This document shows, piece by piece, positions 5,243 to 7,319 of a stretch of 7,319 nucleotides of DNA. Each line of letters opens with the position of its first letter. Position 1 is the first letter of the stretch. The notes under the pieces were generated by a model. The model saw only the letters and a program-made list of their open reading frames with translations. It did no database searches and was not told the DNA's origin. Position numbers and translations under genes: made by a program. Source of the stretch: an uncultured Chloroflexota bacterium (GTDB lineage Bacteria; Chloroflexota; Anaerolineae; Aggregatilineales; Phototrophicaceae); contig CALMZT010000019.1 of the NCBI GenBank assembly GCA_937870805.1, positions 1 to 7,319 of the forward strand, in the 5' to 3' direction.

Positions 5243-6610
5243 ATGAGTGCTCCTCAAGCCATCGACCAATTTCTACAAACACATCTCAACGACTATATAA
5301 AGGAAACGAGCCGCCTCTGTGCGCAGCCGAGCATTTCGACCACAGGACTGGGAATAGACGAGTGCGCGGAACTCGTTGTGGAAATTCTGCGTCAGCATGG
5401 ATTGGAGACGCAGATTTTCAAGACGCCCACCTACCCGATCATTGTCGGGCGCGCAAAGGGACAATCGGAGCGCACGCTGCTGTTTTATAACCACTACGAC
5501 GTGCAGCCCGTCGATCCGCTGGATTTGTGGACAACGCCACCCTTTGAACCAACTGTCCGCGAAGGCAAACTGTTCGCGCGCGGCGCAAAAGATGATAAAG
5601 GGGAATTGATCGCGCGGCTGGCGGCGGTGGATGCGGTGCGCGCGGCGCATGACGGCGTGCTGCCGTGCGGCGTGACGTTCATCGTGGAAGGCGAAGAAGA
5701 AGTCGGCAGCCCTAACATCGCCGAATTCGTGCGCGACCATCTAGACCTGCTGAAATGTGATGGCGCGGTGTGGGAAGAAGGCAACATCGACCACGAAGGC
5801 TATCCGACGGAGTTTCTGGGCGTGCGCGGCGTGATGTGTCTGGAACTGCATGTACGCACGCTGACACGCGACGCGCATTCTGGTTCAGCGCACGCGCTGC
5901 CCAACGCGGCGTGGCGGCTGGTGGGGGCGCTTGCCAGCCTGAAGGACGCAAACGAGCGCATTCTGATACCGGGCTTTTATGACGATGTGCGTCCCCCGAC
6001 GAAGCGTGACCTTGAACTGATTGACGCTATGCCAAGCTATGAAGCCTTCGCGCGCTCACAGTACGGCGTGCGGCAGTTCGTGCACGGGCATACGGGCAAG
6101 GACATCGAATACGCTGTGTTCGAGCCGACGTGCAATATCTGCGGCATCACGGCGGGGTATCAGGATGAGGGGACAAAAACGGTGATCCCGGCGACAGCAC
6201 TGGCGAAGATCGACTTCCGCCTCGTGCCTCATCAAGACCCGGACGATATTCTGCTTAAGCTGCGCGTACACCTGGATTTAAATGGTTTTGCCGACGTGGA
6301 GATTGTGCAGCCGGAAGCGCCGATGTATCCGTACAAGACGGACGCTGAACAGCCGCTGATTGAACTGTCGCTGCGCACAGGCGAGGAAGTGTATGGCAAA
6401 CGTGGGTATGTCGAGCCACTGGCAGGGGGCAGCACGCCCGTTTATGCGTTCGCGCAGCCGCTGGGGAATATCGCGGCGATTTGTCCCGGCGTGGGCTATT
6501 GGGACAATCGCGCACACTCGCCTGATGAGCACATTCGCATCGAGGACTTCTTGAACGCGGCGCGGCATATCGCGCGGATTGTCGAGGGGTTTGCGGATTT
6601 AGAAAAGTGA
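5243..6610 (+). CDS. M20 family metallo-dipeptidase
   Basis: The 455-residue enzyme is a two-zinc peptidase of the M20 (ArgE/DapE/CPG2/carnosinase-like) family, at the usual length. The active-site set is intact: His84 and Asp86 in YNHYDVQP, bridging Asp117 in RGAKDDKG, the catalytic and metal-binding glutamates in VEGEEEVGS (Glu151-Glu152), a Glu near 178 in VWEEG, and the last metal ligand His425 in NRAHSPDEH. The dimerisation lid lies at about 193-310, with DAHSGSAH holding the His that reaches into the partner's site. It should cleave dipeptides or related amide substrates in the cytoplasm; the exact substrate is unknown. Only a weak GAG stands 8 bases before the ATG. The gene is GC-rich (40 G+C of 60 at 5641-5700), unlike the TPR gene before it. 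It appears to be a native metabolic gene with its own promoter. Confidence 0.93.
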   Translation: MSAPQAIDQFLQTHLNDYIKETSRLCAQPSISTTGLGIDECAELVVEILRQHGLETQIFKTPTYPIIVGRAKGQSERTLLFYNHYDVQPVDPLDLWTTPPFEPTVREGKLFARGAKDDKGELIARLAAVDAVRAAHDGVLPCGVTFIVEGEEEVGSPNIAEFVRDHLDLLKCDGAVWEEGNIDHEGYPTEFLGVRGVMCLELHVRTLTRDAHSGSAHALPNAAWRLVGALASLKDANERILIPGFYDDVRPPTKRDLELIDAMPSYEAFARSQYGVRQFVHGHTGKDIEYAVFEPTCNICGITAGYQDEGTKTVIPATALAKIDFRLVPHQDPDDILLKLRVHLDLNGFADVEIVQPEAPMYPYKTDAEQPLIELSLRTGEEVYGKRGYVEPLAGGSTPVYAFAQPLGNIAAICPGVGYWDNRAHSPDEHIRIEDFLNAARHIARIVEGFADLEK

Positions 6611-6639
6611 TGAGTGATGAGGTGTGAGTGAAGCACCGG

Positions 6640-6867
6640 CTACTCCCGCGCCCAGACACGGATCATGCCAGCAGAGAAGTCTACATAGGTATTGCCATCC
6701 GGCGACCATTGCACTCTAGGATTGGGAAGTGTTCTAAGAAGTTTTCCAGTTTTAGCATTCCAAACTTCTTGATTATCCTGTTTGTACACCCTAATTAATG
6801 TGCTGTCAGGCAGCCAGTTTACCGCGCTAACATCATTCAATATCATATCGGTGCTTCCAGTCGGCAA
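6640..6867 (-). pseudogene. 3' remainder of a WD40-repeat gene, cut off by an in-frame stop
   Basis: These 75 codons follow directly, in the same frame, after the TAA at 6868-6870. They continue the WD40 pattern of the upstream part: a blade around VSAVNWLPDSTLIRVYKQDNQEVWNAKTGKLL and another with VQWSPDGNTYVDFSAGMIRVWARE, ending at a TAG at 6640-6642. The first codon is TTG, but there is no separate ribosome site. I therefore read it as the tail of one gene interrupted by a nonsense change, or by a base-call error, rather than as an independent gene. It converges on the M20 peptidase gene with only 29 bases between them. Confidence 0.6.
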
Positions 6868-7319
6868 TTAAATCACTTTGGCTTTTCCTGAATCTAATAG
6901 GAGTATGAATTTTTCCCCATCAGGACTCCAGTTCATATTTTGCACATTTCTTGAGAGCGAGACTTTCATTTTTCGCTCAATATCCCATAGCTGCATATTA
7001 CCCTCAGCTAACGTCGCCAGCCATTTGCCATTTGGACTCCAGAAAAGAGAAGGAAAAGCAGCAAATGTTCCTAATTCAAAATCGATGGGAACGTCAAAAT
7101 AGTAATCTCTGGGGGCATCTAAAGGCGGTTTTGAGCGGTCAAAAACGGTTCGAATGCTGACAGAACAACGATTGTTAGTATTCACAGAGCAATTTGTAGA
7201 TGCGAACAGTAGTTTCTGGCTATCTTGAGTCCATGTGTACGAAACAGGAGAAACATATCGGATTTGGTTTGCCAATATCTCCTGGGTCAACGTGTCGTAC
7301 AGCCGGATAGCCTGCCCCC
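6868..7319 (-). CDS. WD40/beta-propeller protein, partial at the window edge and ending at a premature stop
   Basis: The frame is open to the right edge, so the start lies outside the window. The visible 149 codons, read from the edge, begin GQAIRLYDTLTQEI, the end of one propeller blade. Blades follow around YTWTQDSQKLLFAS, LFWSPNGKWLATLAEGNMQLWDIE and MNWSPDGEKFILLLDSGKAKVI. The SPDG/SPNG turns and L-W-D ends are typical of WD40 and PD40-like propellers, which act as binding platforms and have no catalytic site. The frame stops at TAA 6868-6870 but the same pattern resumes immediately after. The DNA is AT-rich (23 G+C of 60 at 7021-7080). No partner or location can be assigned because the N-terminus, and any signal peptide, is outside the window. 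An internal TTG at 7290 is unlikely to be the true start, since WD40 sequence precedes it. Confidence 0.75.
   Translation of the reverse strand, partial: GQAIRLYDTLTQEILANQIRYVSPVSYTWTQDSQKLLFASTNCSVNTNNRCSVSIRTVFDRSKPPLDAPRDYYFDVPIDFELGTFAAFPSLFWSPNGKWLATLAEGNMQLWDIERKMKVSLSRNVQNMNWSPDGEKFILLLDSGKAKVI

Noticed and set aside
5273..5740. Open frame of 155 codons on the minus strand under the M20 gene
   Set aside because: It lies antisense to conserved active-site motifs of the peptidase in GC-rich DNA, where long shadow frames are common.
6604..6632. GTGATGAG-like repeated bases after the M20 stop, considered as a terminator
   Set aside because: The bases are a short imperfect direct repeat with no hairpin arm and no T run, so they do not support a terminator.
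6255..6659. Open frame of 134 codons on the minus strand across the peptidase 3' end
   Set aside because: It overlaps both the peptidase C-terminus and the WD40 tail, and its Arg/Pro/Ser-rich composition is typical of an antisense frame.

Overview
This looks like a fragment of an environmental bacterial chromosome. The WD40/PD40-type repeats with 'WSPDG' cores, the mixture of housekeeping hydrolases and the moderately GC-rich flanking genes would fit Chloroflexota (Anaerolineae-like). That assignment rests on protein style alone and is tentative. I see no rRNA, tRNA, CRISPR array, insertion sequence or integrase.

Left block (about 1-1740, minus strand, GC-rich): a short heptanucleotide tandem repeat near the left edge, a small cupin protein, a DUF1232 (YkvA-like) protein and an Est30-type carboxylesterase with a complete Ser-Asp-His triad. 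An 11-bp perfect hairpin just after the DUF1232 stop looks like a terminator that separates it from the cupin gene. A weaker hairpin overlaps the esterase stop.

Middle block (about 1740-5140, plus strand, more AT-rich): a 358-base stretch without a convincing gene leads into two nested or adjacent dyad sequences. A two-gene unit follows. The first gene encodes a 658-residue protein that joins an Mrr_N-like winged helix, a NERD PD-(D/E)xK nuclease domain and an SF1 (UvrD/Rep-type) helicase. The second, 24 bases downstream and with a good ribosome binding site, encodes a 353-residue protein made almost entirely of tetratricopeptide repeats. The fusion of a restriction-type DNA-reading domain, a nuclease and a helicase, the TPR partner, the AT-rich composition and the dedicated regulatory region make this the best candidate in the window for an undescribed anti-phage or anti-plasmid system.

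Right block (about 5160-7319): a GC-rich M20 family metallo-dipeptidase gene on the plus strand with its own likely promoter. Converging on it from the right edge is an AT-rich WD40-repeat gene on the minus strand. The WD40 reading frame enters from outside the window, meets an in-frame TAA at 6868-6870 and then continues in the same frame with two more WD40-like blades to 6640. It is therefore probably a gene broken by one nonsense change (or a base-call error).
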